Shown one piece after another: positions 53,100 through 64,000 of a stretch of 64,000 nucleotides of DNA; position 1 is the stretch's first letter, and each line of letters starts with the position of its first letter. The translations under genes and the position numbers were made by a program. A model generated the notes under the pieces. It searched no databases, was not told the DNA's origin, and saw nothing but the letters and a program-made list of their open reading frames with translations. This DNA comes from Prionace glauca (taxonomy: Eukaryota > Chordata > Chondrichthyes > Carcharhiniformes > Carcharhinidae): contig CM075729.1 of NCBI GenBank assembly GCA_037974335.1, positions 125,935,498 to 125,999,497 of the forward strand. Direction: 5' to 3'.

Positions 53100-53409
53100 A
53101 TTGAACTTGGTGCCAGTGAAACAACTCATAACAAACAAGGGTAGTACATTCAGCCCCTCGAGCCTGCTCCATTGTTCTGCTAACACATTGCTGACCTGAT
53201 TGTGTTCTGAACCCCATTATCCTGCCTGCTCTCCCCCTTGCCCCTCAATTCCACCGTAGATTAGAAAGTTATCGGACTCAGCTTTCAGCATATTTAATGA
53301 TCTTGTCTCCACTTCTCCTGCAGGTATAAAATGCCAAAGGTTAAGATAACAATAAGGGAAAATATTCCTCCCCATCTGTGCCTTCAAAGGGAGACACCTT
53401 ATTCTGAAA
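53100..53409 (-). mobile_element. CR1-like remnant, antisense
   Basis: ATTCAGCCCCTCGAGCCTGC through CATATTTAATGATCTTGTCT resembles antisense CR1 3' sequence; strongly decayed. Confidence 0.4.
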
Positions 53410-54115
53410 CTAATTTGATTTATCATTGTCACATGTATTAACATACAGTGAAAAGTATTGTTTCTTGCGCACTAATATCGAGAAAACATACTGTTCATAA
53501 AGGAGGAAAGGAGTAAGTCTTACAGTCATAGCTAGGGTATGGAGAAAGATCTCTACGCGGCACAGTAGCAAGCACTGCTGCTTCACAGCTCCAGGGACCT
53601 GGGTTCGATTCCTGGCTCGGGTCACTGTCTGTGTGGAGTTTGCACACTCTCCTCATGTCTGCGTGGGTTTCCTCCGGGTGCTCCGGTTTCCTCCCACAGT
53701 CCAAAGATGTGCGGGTTAGGTTGATTGGTCATGCTAAAATTGCCACTTAGTGTCCTGAGAGGTGTAAGTTAGAAGGATTAGTGGGTAAATATGTAGGGAT
53801 ATGGGGGTAGGGCCTGGGTGGGATTGTGGTCGGTGCAGACTCAATGGGCCGAATGGCCTCCTTCTGCACTATAGGGTTTCTAAAGATCAACTCAATGTGA
53901 GGTAGGCCCATTCAAAAAAGTCTGACAGCAGCAGGGAAGAAGCTGTTCTTGAGTCGGTTGGTACGTGACCTCAGACTTCTGTATCTTTTTCCCGATGGAA
54001 TGGAGAATGTCCGGGTTGTGTGTGGTCCTTAATTATGCTGGCTGCTTTGCCGAGGCAACGGGAACTGTGGACAGAGTCAATGGACGGGAGGCTGGTCTGC
54101 GTGATGGATTGGGCT
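53410..54115 (-). mobile_element. L2-like LINE with nested sense SINE
   Basis: Antisense L2-like (TTTGATTTATCATTGTCACA to GTGATGGATTGGGCTAC) is interrupted by a SINE at 53563-53884. The flanking AAAGATC repeat suggests a target-site duplication. Confidence 0.75.
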
Positions 54116-54117
54116 AC

Positions 54118-54245
54118 CCTGGCCCTAGGGGAAACTCATGCAGACCCAGGGAGAACGTGCAAACTCCACATGCACAGTCACCTAAGGCTGGAATTGAACC
54201 TGGGTCCCTGGCGCAATGAGGCAGCAGTGCTAACCACCATGTGCT
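54118..54245 (-). mobile_element. SINE 5' half, antisense
   Basis: GGGAGAACGTGCAAACTCCA to AGCAGTGCTAACCACCATG. Confidence 0.7.
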
Positions 54246-54249
54246 AATC

Positions 54250-55600
54250 TCCTTCATGGAATTTCAGGGATAGTTGTCAGTGCAGATCTGATGGGCCTTT
54301 TCTGGGCTGTACGCTTCTGTGACTCATGTCAGGGAACCAAAACCGTACACAGTCCTCCATTGCACCATTTACCTGCAGGAAGACTTCCCAACCGTGTACC
54401 CCATCCCCTCCGCAACGAGGGCCAGCATTGATAAAACATTTGTTTGGCCAAATATCGGGTTGGATTAACTGCAGCTCCACATCTCTTTCCATCTCCAAAT
54501 TTCAACTACAGGGAAGCCTTCTGTCTCTCCACCCCCCCACCACCCACCCACACACACAACTGGGGGAGTTAAGTCTGTCAGAACACAACTCAACTGAGTG
54601 GAGATTCAGCAAGATAAAAAGTCCAGGCTCACAATCCTGCCTTGGTGCAGGCCCGCGGTTGCCGAGGAGACCACACTTGAGGCCTGATGACTTCCCAGCA
54701 TCCCCCCCCCCCCAGGCAGCTGGCCTGGAACCAGAGGCCTTGTACGCAACCCAGTCAGACACCTTCCCCCAGCAGCTGTTCCGCTGAGCTGACCTTTCCT
54801 GCTGTAATGCCTTGAAATCAAGGTGGATTGAGTCCAAACACTGTGGGCGCCGCAATTTGGGAAGGACATCAAGGCCTCGGAGAGGGCATAGAGGAAAGCT
54901 CCTTTCGGGAGGGAAAGGCTAAGGCAACTCAGTCTACAGAAAGGGTGAGGAATGGTACCAGACCTGCCATGGATGAAAGTCCACTGACTGGCACAGCTCA
55001 GGCACCCAATAAAACAACAATTAAAAACCGCTATTAAAAAAAGACTTCTAAAAATAAGTGAGGTAGCTTGTGTTCTGGAATTTGATGGTGGGGAGGGAAT
55101 AAAAGGAAGGTTTTCTCTATTTGGAGACTGAGACTCTGCAATTCGGCATGTTTTAGTCACATTCACGGCGCTATACAAATTCAGATTGCTGGCCCTCCCC
55201 CCTCCCCACCTTGTAGAGATTCGATACGGTTTTAAAAACCCGTAAACCATTTTGGTCAGAGTAAACAAGGCAAAACAGCTTTCAGCTAAAGGGGAATCTG
55301 CAGACAGAAGGCGCAGATTTTCTGAAGCCTGGCGAACGAGGCAGAGGTGAGATGAGGAAACACTTTTAAAACACACAGCGAGTTTTGTTTATGATGATCT
55401 GGAACGCACCGCCTGAAAGGACGAGAATTAGGTAAATATTTGGAGAGAAAAATCTGCTGAACAGCGGAAAAGGAGCAAGAGATATTGGCGAGGACTTAAG
55501 ACTCAGGCATAAAGGGGTGAATGTTGTGAGCCTGTTCTTCTTCTGAACTCACTGAGCGGTGCAAAACATAAAAAGGTCCCAATCTGGGGTTGATCAGGGT
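54250..55600. other. Mostly unrecognised sequence
   Basis: A CR1-like scrap lies at about 54840-54930 (GGGCGCCGCAATTTGGGAAG). The rest is unassigned, with a C-run near 54703. A 256-codon open frame on the minus strand is not supported as a gene. Confidence 0.4.
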
Positions 55601-55619
55601 TATTTTAAAGTTTAAATTA

Positions 55620-56475
55620 AAGTTTATTTTACTACTGTCATACATTAACACTGCAATGAAGTTACTGTGAACAATCTCCTAGTCGCCACACTCCGGTGCC
55701 TGTTTGGGTACACTGAGGGCGAATTTAGCATGGCACCCAACCAGGAAGAGACCACAGGGTGGCACAGTGGTTAGCATTGCTGCCTCACAGCTCCAGGGAC
55801 CTGGGTTCAATTCTCGGCTTAGGTCACTGTCTGTGTGGAGCTTGCACATTCTCCTTGTGTTTGCGTGGGTTCCCTCCGGGTGCTCCAATTTCCTCCCACA
55901 GTCCAAAGACGTGTGGGTTAGGGTGATTGGCTATGCTAAAATTGCCCCTTAGTGTCCCGAGATGCGTGGGTTAGAGGGATCAGTGGGTAGGATATGGGGA
56001 TAGGAACTGGGTGGGATTGTGGTCAGTGCGGACTCGATGGGCCAAATGGCCTCTTTCTGTACTGTAGGGTTTCTATGATTCCATGAACACCAGGGACCCA
56101 TGTTCAATCCTGCATCAGATAACCGTCTATGTAAAGTTTGCACATTCTCCCCGTATCTGCGTGGGTTTCCTCCCACACTCCAAAGATGTGCAGGGTTAGG
56201 GCCATTCTAAACTGATCCTACTGTCAGGGGGATTAGCAGGATAAACGTGTCTGCGGATACGGGAATAGGGTCGGGTTGGGATTGTGGTCAGTACAGACTC
56301 GGTGGGCTGAATGGCATCTTTCTGCACTGTAGGGATTCTATAACTGGAGCACCTGAAGGAAACCCACATAGACATGGGGAGAATGTACATAGTCAGTGAC
56401 CCGAGTTGGGAATTGAACTCAGGCCCCTGGCATTGTAAAGTGGCAATGCTAACAACTGTGTCACCCCCATCTGTT
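55620..56475. mobile_element. Cluster of four SINE pieces
   Basis: 55620-55738 is a second-type tail (-). 55753-56095 is a full first-type SINE (+). 56096-56345 is a head-truncated first-type SINE (+). 56346-56475 is a SINE 5' part (-). Confidence 0.7.
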
Positions 56476-56551
56476 GCAGTACAGGCTGTGAGGGGTATTC
56501 ATGCTAAGGAGTACAGGGACAAGATTAAAGCCACATCAAAGAGACAGAGAA

Positions 56552-57038
56552 TGGCACGGTGCCACAGCGGTGGGCAGTGCTGCCTCACAGCGCCAGGGAC
56601 CCAGGTTCAATTCCCTTCATGGGTGGCTGACTGTGTGGAGTCTGCGCATTCTCCCAGTGTCTGCTTGGGTTTCCTCCAGGAGCTCCGGTTTTCCTCCCAC
56701 AGCCCAAAGATGGACCAGTTATGTGGATTAGCCATGTTAAATTGCCCCTTAGTGTCAAAAGATGGTTGGGATAGGTGGATTTTTAAAAAAATTCATTTGT
56801 GGGACATGGGCGTCGCTGTTGGCCAGTATTTATTGCCCATCCCTAATTGCCCTTGAACTGAGCTGCTGGTCAGGCCATTTCAGAGGGCAGTTGAGAGTTT
56901 GCTCAATGGTAAATGCATGGGGTTAAGGGGATAAGGTAGAGGGGGAGGGTTTGGGTGGGATGCTCTTGCGGACGATTGGTGCAGGCTCATTGGCTGAAAA
57001 GCCTCTTTCTAACTGTAGAGATTCAATGATTCTACGAA
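56552..57038 (+). mobile_element. SINE split by a fourth-family SINE/LINE tail
   Basis: SINE pieces at 56552-56778 and 56906-57038 flank antisense sequence with CATGGGCGTCGCTGTTGGCC and ATTTATTGCCCATCCCTAAT, the 3' tail shared by the fourth SINE family and the unassigned LINE. Confidence 0.65.
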
Positions 57039-57424
57039 TCCTGGAGAAACGAGAATGGTGTTCGGCTTCTGTGACACCAAGCCTGCAAAATCTGCCTCTT
57101 CCCCAACCTTCCCTCTCTCCCCCAACCTTCCCTCTCTCTGATCGCTTCCCTCTCTCCCCCTCCTCCCTAAGCCATGGGCGGAAACGTTCCCAGACACTGA
57201 AAGATTCCCGTTTCGCTGACACAGGAGTTTTCCCTGGCACGCTGATCGATATTAAGCTCCTCGATTAACATCACACGAGGGGCTTTAACTTTCTGCGTGC
57301 AAACTGCCCAAATGTTCCACAACTGCCGTTCAACAAATGGCTTTATTGGCTAAAAGATGCTTTAGGGCGATGCAGACAAGTACACAGATATACCTCGGGA
57401 TTATAGAACAGCTGAGATGTAGAA

Positions 57425-58425
57425 ACACAGAAGCTAGAAGGGCCATTCATCCCTTCAGCCTTCCCCACCATTCATTATGATCATGGCTGATCATCAAATT
57501 CAAACCCCCTTCCCCTCCATATCCCTCTATCCCTTTAATCCCAAGATCTATATCTAATTTCTTCTTGAAATTACACTACGTTTTGACCCCAACTACTTCC
57601 TGTGGTAGTGAATTCCATACATTCACCACTCCCTGGGTGAAGAAATTTCTTAGAAGCTATAGTGCAGAAAGAGACCCTTTGGCCCATCGAGTCTGCACCG
57701 AACACAATCTCGCTCAGGCCCCACCCCATATCCCTACATATTATACCCACTAATCCCTCTAACCTACGCATCCCTGGATACTAAGGGGAAATTTCTTCGC
57801 ATGGCCAATCAACCTAACCCGCACATCTTTGGACTGTGGGAGGAAACAGGAGCACCCAGAGGAAACCCACGCAGACATGAGGAGAATGTACAAACTCCAC
57901 ACAGACAGTGACCCAAGCCAGGAATCGAACCCAGGACCCTGGAGCTGTAAAGCAGCAGTGCTAACCTCTGTGCTACTGTGCCGCCCATATTCTCCTCACC
58001 TCCAAACTAGAAGGTTTACCCTTTATCCTCAAACTATGACCCCCCCCCTCTAATTCTGGACTTCCCCCACCATCGGGAACACTCTTTCTGAATCTACCCT
58101 GGGAATAGGGCCTGGGTGGGATTGTTGTTGCTGCAGAGTTGATGGGCTGAATGGCCTCCTTCTGCACTGTAGAAATTCTGGTAGAATGTTATAAGTTTCT
58201 ATGAGATCCCCTCTCACTCTTCTGAAGTCCAGTGAATATAATCCTAACCAACTTAGTCTCTCCTCATATGACAGACCTGCCATCCCAGGAATCAGCCTGG
58301 TAAACCTTCGCAGTATTCCCTCTATAGCAAGGACATCCTTCCTCAGATAAGGACACCAAGACTGCACACAATACTCCAAGTGTGGCCTCACCAACACCCT
58401 ATAAAATAGCAGTAAACATTCTATT
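57425..58425 (-). mobile_element. CR1-like LINE (third subfamily) with nested SINEs
   Basis: Antisense LINE pieces at 57425-57655, 57991-58090 and 58180-58425 (antisense frame: LVRPHLEYCVQSWCPYLRKD) are separated by an antisense SINE (57656-57990) and a SINE tail (58091-58179). Confidence 0.75.
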
Positions 58426-58477
58426 CCTATTATATGTTTCTACATGTGTGTCGATCTGACCATACAAAGTTGTATTT

Positions 58478-58775
58478 GGGTGGCACAGTGGTTAGCAATG
58501 CCCCTTCACAGCGCCAGGGACCAGGTTCAACTCCAGCCTGGGAGTGACTGTGTGGGTTTCCTCTGGGGGCTCCGATTTCCTCCCACAGTTCCAAAGGTGT
58601 GTGGGTTAGGTTGATTGGTCATGCTAAATTGCCCCTCAATGTCAGTTCCCCCAGCGGAGTAAATACGTGCAGTTATGTAGACAGGACCTGGGTGGGATTG
58701 CTACTGGTGCAAGCTCGATGGGCCGAATGGCTTCCTTTTGCACTGGAGGGATTCTATGAGATTCTATGAAATATA
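58478..58775 (+). mobile_element. tRNA-headed SINE, first tail type
   Basis: Head GGGTGGCACAGTGGTTAGCA; tail ends GAGGGATTCTATGAGATTCT, duplicating the terminal octamer. Confidence 0.75.
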
Positions 58776-58779
58776 GATG

Positions 58780-59620
58780 CCCTCTTTAGAGAGGCAACCT
58801 CTTGCATTGAGACAAATTGCTCACTCTTAAGTTCAGCCTTCCTTAATGCTCCTGTGGGATCAGTCAGCATTTCTGCTGCCAATTAAAGTTTTATTGGGAA
58901 ATAAAGGGAGATGGTTTTGCTGCTGGGACATTACAGAAACACAGCAGCTGATAGAGATGCTGAAAGAGCAGCAAAGCTGTTTTTCCTTCTCTTCATTTCC
59001 TCCCCACTGGTCCCACCCTGCCAGATGTGAGAATGTGAGACATTTAAGAGAGTTAAGTTAGACTGATGGAAGATTCAAGGAGGGAGGGAGGCCATTCAGC
59101 CCACTATATCTCTGCTGGCCAAAAGAGTGTCACGTTCCAGTTCTTGGTCCGGAGCCTACTGGGTTACCAAATTTTCAAGTGCATCCAAATACTTTTTAAA
59201 TACAAGACATTCTGCCTCTACCACCCACTCAGCGAGATCCAGATCCCACCCCCCCCCCCCCCCCTCACCCACTTTAGTGAAAGATTTCTCAATTTGACAT
59301 CAGTTTAAATCTAAGGTCCCCGTGTTGTTGATCTGTCAGGGAAGTGGGATCTTCCTCTCCATTTTGTCCAGCCCTCTGAATTAAACCCTCCTTCAGCCTC
59401 CCGTAACCACTCCAGCCAGCCCGATCTTTCCTTCTCCTCTGCAAATCTCCCCCGGATACTCACCCGTGCGCTCCCTGCGGTGTGCCAGCCACTATTGTTG
59501 GCAGTGCTGTCGCTGCGATGTAACAAAAGTTTAATGCACTTGTAGCATGTTCGGGCACCAGAGCAGAAAACCCAAAATATGTCGGAAAGTCCGATTAGAT
59601 CCCGGCGGACTTTCTGTTTT
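58780..59620. other. Mostly unrecognised sequence; possible untranslated exon edge
   Basis: Contains a C-run near 59250 and, on the minus strand, a strong donor CACGG|GTGAGT (exon side ending 59464). No DDAH-like coding sequence precedes it. Confidence 0.3.
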
Positions 59621-59623
59621 AAC

Positions 59624-59712
59624 ACTATAAGAAGCCTCACAGCACCAGGTTGAAGTCCAACAGGTTTATTTGGTATCGGAGCACTGCTCCTTCATCAGGT
59701 GAGTCAACATTG
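59624..59712 (-). mobile_element. Penelope-like terminal repeat fragment
   Basis: AACAGGTTTATTTGGTATCG and CACTGCTCCTTCATCAGGTG, the antisense of the hammerhead region, truncated. Confidence 0.65.
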
Positions 59713-59758
59713 TAACCTACACATCTTTGGGACACTCAGGGACAAGTTAGCATGGGCA

Positions 59759-59910
59759 ACCATAGAATCCCTATAGTGCAGGAGGTGGCCATCCAGCTCA
59801 TCTTGTCTGCATCCACTCGAACCCCATCTCCATACTCTCACTTAGATACTCTGCTAACCCCCCTGACACTAAGGGGCAATTTAGTATGGCCAATCCACCC
59901 AACCCGCACA
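59759..59910 (-). mobile_element. SINE 3' part, antisense
   Basis: CCCTATAGTGCAGGAGGTGG to CCCAACCCGCACA, where a CR1 tail is inserted. Confidence 0.7.
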
Positions 59911-60597
59911 TAAGAACATAAGAACATAAGAAATAGGAGCAGGAGTAGGCCATCTAGCCCTTCGAGCCTGCCCCGCCATTCAATAAGATCATGGCTGATC
60001 TGTCGTGGCTCAGCTCCACCTTCCCGCCCTCTCCCCATAACCCTTAATCCCCTCTCTCATCAAAAACCCATCAACCCGCTTCTTAAAAATATTTAGCGAG
60101 GCAGCCTCCACCACTTCAACGGGCAGAGAATTCCAGAGATTCACCACCCTTTGAGTGAAGAAGTTCCTCCTCAACTCTGTTCTAAACCGCCTCCCCTTTG
60201 TCTTGAGGCTGTGCCCCCTAGTCCTACTGTCTTTTTTTGAGCGGGAAGAGTCTCTCCACCTCTATCCTATCCATCCCATTCATCATCTTATACGTCTCAA
60301 TGAGATCTCCCCTCATTCCTCTAAACTCTAATGAGTACAAGCCTAGTTTATTCAGCCTCTCCTCATAGCTCAATCCCCTCAACTCCGGTATCAGCCTAGT
60401 AAACCTCCTCTGCACTCTCTCCAGGGCCAAAATATCATTGCGCAGGTGCGGCGCCCAAAACTGCACACAGTACTCCAGCTGCGGCCTCACCAATGCCCTA
60501 TACAGCTGCAGCAAGACCTCCCTACTTTTATATTCAATCCCCCTTGCTATGAAGGCCAGCATCCCATTCGCCTTCCTGACCACCTGCTGCACCTGCA
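59911..60597 (-). mobile_element. CR1 LINE 3' third
   Basis: An antisense frame (60224-60598) reads [20 protein letters not shown] and [20 protein letters not shown]; tail at the left. Little decayed. Confidence 0.9.
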
Positions 60598-60599
60598 AT

Positions 60600-61000
60600 C
60601 TTTGGATCCTCCTTGGATCGCATGGGTTCCTACTTTTCTGATCCTACTTTTCTGACGAGGCAGAACTTGCCAAAAGCCTCCTTACTAAGTGTCTATAAGA
60701 AATGTACCACCCTCGTTACCCCCTCACACGCGTTAGATGTGACCTTCCATTAACAAGTCCACGCTGACTGTTCATCTGAACTTCTCGAACGGAAAGGTTT
60801 TTTGACAAATTTGTCCACCACCCAAGGTTAGGCTGGCGGTCCTGTGCAATTACTTCATTTATCCCATTTCCACTTTCCAAACAACAGCAAAATCATTAAG
60901 TCCAGGTTCTCCAGCCCTCTGATACCACACCCGCAATGACAGGGGATTGGAAAATAATGGTCAGAGCCCCCACAGCAATCTCCCTCATTTCTCTTCGCCC
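60600..61000 (-). mobile_element. Possible decayed LINE remnant
   Basis: AACAAGTCCACGCTGACTGT and TTGACAAATTTGTCCACC resemble antisense RT-region sequence of CR1-like elements. Weak. Confidence 0.3.
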
Positions 61001-61004
61001 TTAT

Positions 61005-61315
61005 AGAATCCCCACAATGCAGAAAGAGGCCATTCAGCCCATCGAGTCTGCACTGACTACAATCCCATCAAGGCCCTATCCCCATAACACCATGCATTTA
61101 CCTTAGCTAGCCCCCCTGACGTGAAGGGGCAGTTTATCACGGCCAATCCACCTCACCCGCACATCTTTGGAGTGTGGAAGGAAACCGGACCTCTTGGAGG
61201 AAACCCACGCAGTTATGGGGAGAATGTGCAACTCCACACTTCCCAAGCTGGGAATCGAACCCAAGTCCCTGGCGCTGTGAGACAGTAGTGCAAACCATTG
61301 TGTCACCATGCTGTT
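61005..61315 (-). mobile_element. tRNA-headed SINE, first tail type
   Basis: AATCCCCACAATGCAGAAAG to ACAGTAGTGCAAACCATTG. Confidence 0.8.
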
Positions 61316-61364
61316 TGACATTCATTTCACCCAGGCCTGGTGATTTAGCCACTTTTGAAGAGAC

Positions 61365-61700
61365 TGCACAGTGGTTAGCACTGCGACTTCACAGCTCCAG
61401 GGACCTGGGTTCAAATCCCAGCTCGGGTCACTGTCTGCGTGGAGTTTGCACATTCTCCTTGTGTCTGCGTGGGTTTCCTCCAGGTACTCTAGTTTCCTCC
61501 CACAGTCCAAAGATATGCAAGTTAGGTTGATTGGCCATTCTAAATTGCCACTTAGGGTCCTGGGATGCATAGGTTAGAGAGATAAGTGGGTAAATTTGTA
61601 GGGATATGGGGATAGGACCTGGGTGGGATTGTGGTCCATGCAGACTTGATGGGCCAAAGGGCCTCTTTCTGCACTGTAGGGTTCTATGATTCTATGCTTA
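61365..61700 (+). mobile_element. tRNA-headed SINE, first tail type
   Basis: Head TGCACAGTGGTTAGCACTGC; tail TTTCTGCACTGTAGGGTTCT. Confidence 0.85.
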
Positions 61701-61894
61701 TACTTGGACATGCATGCATGCATGGCGATTGCTTTGCACGGAAGGTATTAAACAGTGTTGTGGAGCGAGATCATTGGCTGATTTTCCAGTTCTCTGGCCC
61801 CTGCTGGAGAATTATTTCATTACTCGCCCCCCAGCTCCCCCCCCCCCCACCACCACCACAGTTGACACCAGGCACCTCATCCCAGACATCAAAC

Positions 61895-62045
61895 GGTGAC
61901 TAGATATTGGGGTGAATGGGATCCAAGTTTACGGGGAGAAAGCAGGATAAGACTACTGAGTTGGATGAACAGCCATGATCATGATGAATGGCGGAGCAGG
62001 CTCGAAGGGCTGAATGGCCTCCCCTATCTTCCATTGTTTCTATGC
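61895..62045 (+). mobile_element. CR1-like 3' end
   Basis: GAACAGCCATGATCATGATG, then GGCGGAGCAGGCTCGAAGGG and TTCCATTGTTTCTATG. Confidence 0.65.
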
Positions 62046-62214
62046 ATATTGACACTGTTATCATCCAGGTCAGAAATTCCAAGGTATTTTATGACATCAG
62101 CCTAGACCATAAGATTTGCACTTTTGAATTTGGCTAGGGTAAGCATAAGATGCTTCACCGTAGGTATGATACAAATGACCCTCTAGGGAGCTTTTATCAA
62201 ACAAAGTTTATTTA

Positions 62215-62440
62215 AGTAATAAAAGCGGATGCTGGAATCTGAAACCAAAAGAGAAAATGCTGGATAATCTCAGCAGATCTGGCAGCATCTGTAAGAGGAG
62301 AGAAGAGCTGATGTTTCGAGTCCAGATGACCAGCTTTGTAATCCAGTTTTGACAAAGGGGACATCTGGACTTGGGACGTTAGCTCTTTTCTCTCCTTACA
62401 GATGCTGCCAGATCTGCTGAGATTTTCCAAAGTTTATATG
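62215..62440. repeat. Fold-back repeat, imperfect hairpin
   Basis: AATCTCAGCAGATCTGGCAG on the left is mirrored by CTGCCAGATCTGCTGAGATT on the right, around GTTTCGAGTCCAGATGACCA. It resembles a non-autonomous fold-back element; no coding capacity. Confidence 0.75.
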
Positions 62441-62980
62441 ATACGGTTAACACATAGAAAGAAAACAGCAATACTGTTTACCAGTCACAAACAAGAAAAA
62501 TAAAACAAGATATTGTATAAACCTTAACAACTAAATGCACTATTCTAACCAAACAAGTCCCTTATACAAACACCATTGCTGGAAATAGCACAGGAAGCTC
62601 TTATGCTCACATTTTGTTGTTGGATTTTGCAGCTTTCTTGACACACACCCGCAAGCTTGAAGTCAGAACAGTTTCCCAAAATACCAGATAAAGAGAGACA
62701 GAACGCTACATTCCAACCTGAAGTCAAAACACCTTCTATCTAGCCAGCAGCCAGAAGGGGAACAACTCTTGGAGGATAAACTGTCCCACCTATACAGTTA
62801 ATCATTCTTCCCACCACAACTCAAAAGATTATAAACTCTCAGGAAGTGCATTAGGCCCAGAGTAAAAATAAACAAAAGGCAGCAAGAAATGGACATCTAA
62901 TCAGGCAAAATTTACAAAGCTGCTTATAACTGCAGAGAATATGATTAAAGTATACATTTGTTAATGGCACAGTAGCACCA
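62441..62980. other. AT-rich DNA, nothing recognised
   Basis: No repeat, exon or RNA gene that I can name. Confidence 0.45.
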
Positions 62981-62989
62981 CAAAAGCAT

Positions 62990-63380
62990 AGACTTCATCT
63001 GCCTGGCTCTACTTAGAGGTCTATAAAATAATGAGTGACATATATAAAGGTAGATAGTCAATATCTTTTCCCAAAGGTAGGGAAGTCTAAAACTAGAGTA
63101 CTTTAAGGTGAGAGGGGAGAGACTCAAAAGGGCCAGATGGACAATTTTTTCATACAGAGGAGGGTAAATGTCTGGAACAAGCTGCCAGAGGTAGTAATAG
63201 AGACAGGTACAATTTTGTCTTTTAAAAAACATTTAAAGAGTTACATGGGTAAGATGGGCATAGCAGGACATGGGCCAAATGCAGGCAATTGGGACTGGCT
63301 TAGGGGTTTCAAAATGAAAGGATGGCATGGATAAGTTGGGCCAAAGGGCCTGTTTCCACACTGTAAACCTCTATGACACC
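62990..63380 (+). mobile_element. CR1-like 3' end, same type as 17546
   Basis: GGTAAATGTCTGGAACAAGC, GTACAATTTTGTCTTTTAAA and GGGCCAAAGGGCCTGTTTCC. Confidence 0.7.
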
Positions 63381-63696
63381 AATCTGAATCATAAACGAAA
63401 TGAGTTTAATTTAAGAGTGGCTATTATAAACTTATGTACAGGAAGCGTTATTGCGTAATGGAACAGGCAACATATACCACGAGACAGTACCACGACAACA
63501 GTTACCAATTTAAGTCTATCCTGTTCTTTAAAAACTAAATGTGTTTTGAATTTTTGTTGGCTAGAACTTAAAGCAAACTATTCTTATTTCTCACCCTCCA
63601 GTTATCCATTGGCCCATCGACTTCCCAAATTTGAGGCTTTCATTCTATGCCCGGACTAAGTAGGACTTCTTCACTCAATATCCTCTGCATGTGTTA

Positions 63697-64000
63697 TACA
63701 GGATGTGGGTATGCTGGCGTTGGACTGGCGTAAACACAGTAAAATGTCTGACAACACCAGGTTTTAGTCCAACCGATTTATTTGATAATAGACTCAAGCT
63801 TTCGGGATTAGTCCCTTCGTCAGGTGAATGGAGAGTTCTGGCCTCAGACAGAGCATAGACCATTGTTCGCAGCAAACTACCCAGCCTTCAGGAGAACAGT
63901 GACCACAATTCCACACAACCCTGCCACAGCAACCTCTGCAAGACATGCCGGATCATCGACATGCCGGATCATCGACATGGATACCATCATCACACGTGAG
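63697..64000 (+). mobile_element. Penelope-like element, inverted terminal repeat then coding start (runs off window)
   Basis: 63697-63860 is an antisense terminal repeat. From about 63870 plus-strand sequence reads QPCHSNLCKTCRIID, the Cys-rich block that precedes the GIY-YIG domain in Penelope-like proteins, then runs past the window edge. A 17-base tandem duplication (ATGCCGGATCATCGAC) lies near 63945-63977. Confidence 0.65.

Noticed and set aside
54606-55376. 256-codon open frame on the minus strand
   Set aside because: No recognisable domain, it crosses a CR1-like scrap, and composition looks random. Not supported as a gene.
2195-61700. Many tRNA-like sequences with B-box-like GGTTCGATTCC
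   Set aside because: They belong to SINE heads; none has a full cloverleaf with an acceptor stem, so no tRNA gene is called.
1-64000. Long terminal repeat retroviruses or Polintons
   Set aside because: No gag, integrase, envelope or capsid-like frames and no direct LTR pairs were seen; all RT sequence belongs to LINEs or Penelope-like elements.

Overview
The window looks like nuclear DNA of a cartilaginous fish, probably a shark. This is inferred from its packing with CR1-type LINEs, L2-like LINEs, tRNA-headed SINEs and Penelope-like elements, and from two split host genes that read best as vertebrate MHC class III-region genes. There are no prokaryotic genes, CRISPR arrays or operons. Most short open frames are fragments or shadows of repeats.

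Two host genes are supported. The first (+ strand, 5862-24552, seven coding exons, 253 codons) encodes a type I receptor: signal peptide, one VJ-type Ig V domain most like NKp30 (NCR3), one membrane span, and a tail with tyrosine motifs encoded partly by three tiny exons. Its exons join in frame at every boundary. The second (- strand, 51844 down to 36108) is the C-terminal two thirds of a dimethylarginine dimethylaminohydrolase, best matched to DDAH2; its N-terminal exons were not found. The genes are tail to tail, about 11.5 kb apart. In mammals NCR3 and DDAH2 are both MHC class III genes, so the window is probably a piece of the shark MHC class III region.

Region by region: 1-5.8 kb is repeats upstream of the receptor gene; 5.9-24.7 kb is the receptor gene with repeat-filled introns; 24.7-36.1 kb is intergenic and mostly repeats, including two near-palindromic Penelope copies and a well-formed hammerhead ribozyme motif; 36.1-51.8 kb is the DDAH gene with three minisatellites and a 100-N gap; 51.9-64 kb is nested SINE/LINE material ending in a Penelope-like coding fragment.

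The least expected signal is technical. A 16-base word abuts both sides of the N gap in opposite orientations and recurs twice inside the sequence, once within a DDAH exon. It matches, from memory, a PacBio sample barcode, so two apparent internal lesions here are probably assembly artefacts. The main biological points are the NKp30-like receptor with its own tyrosine motifs and the Penelope family carrying a hammerhead ribozyme and GIY-YIG-type coding remnants.
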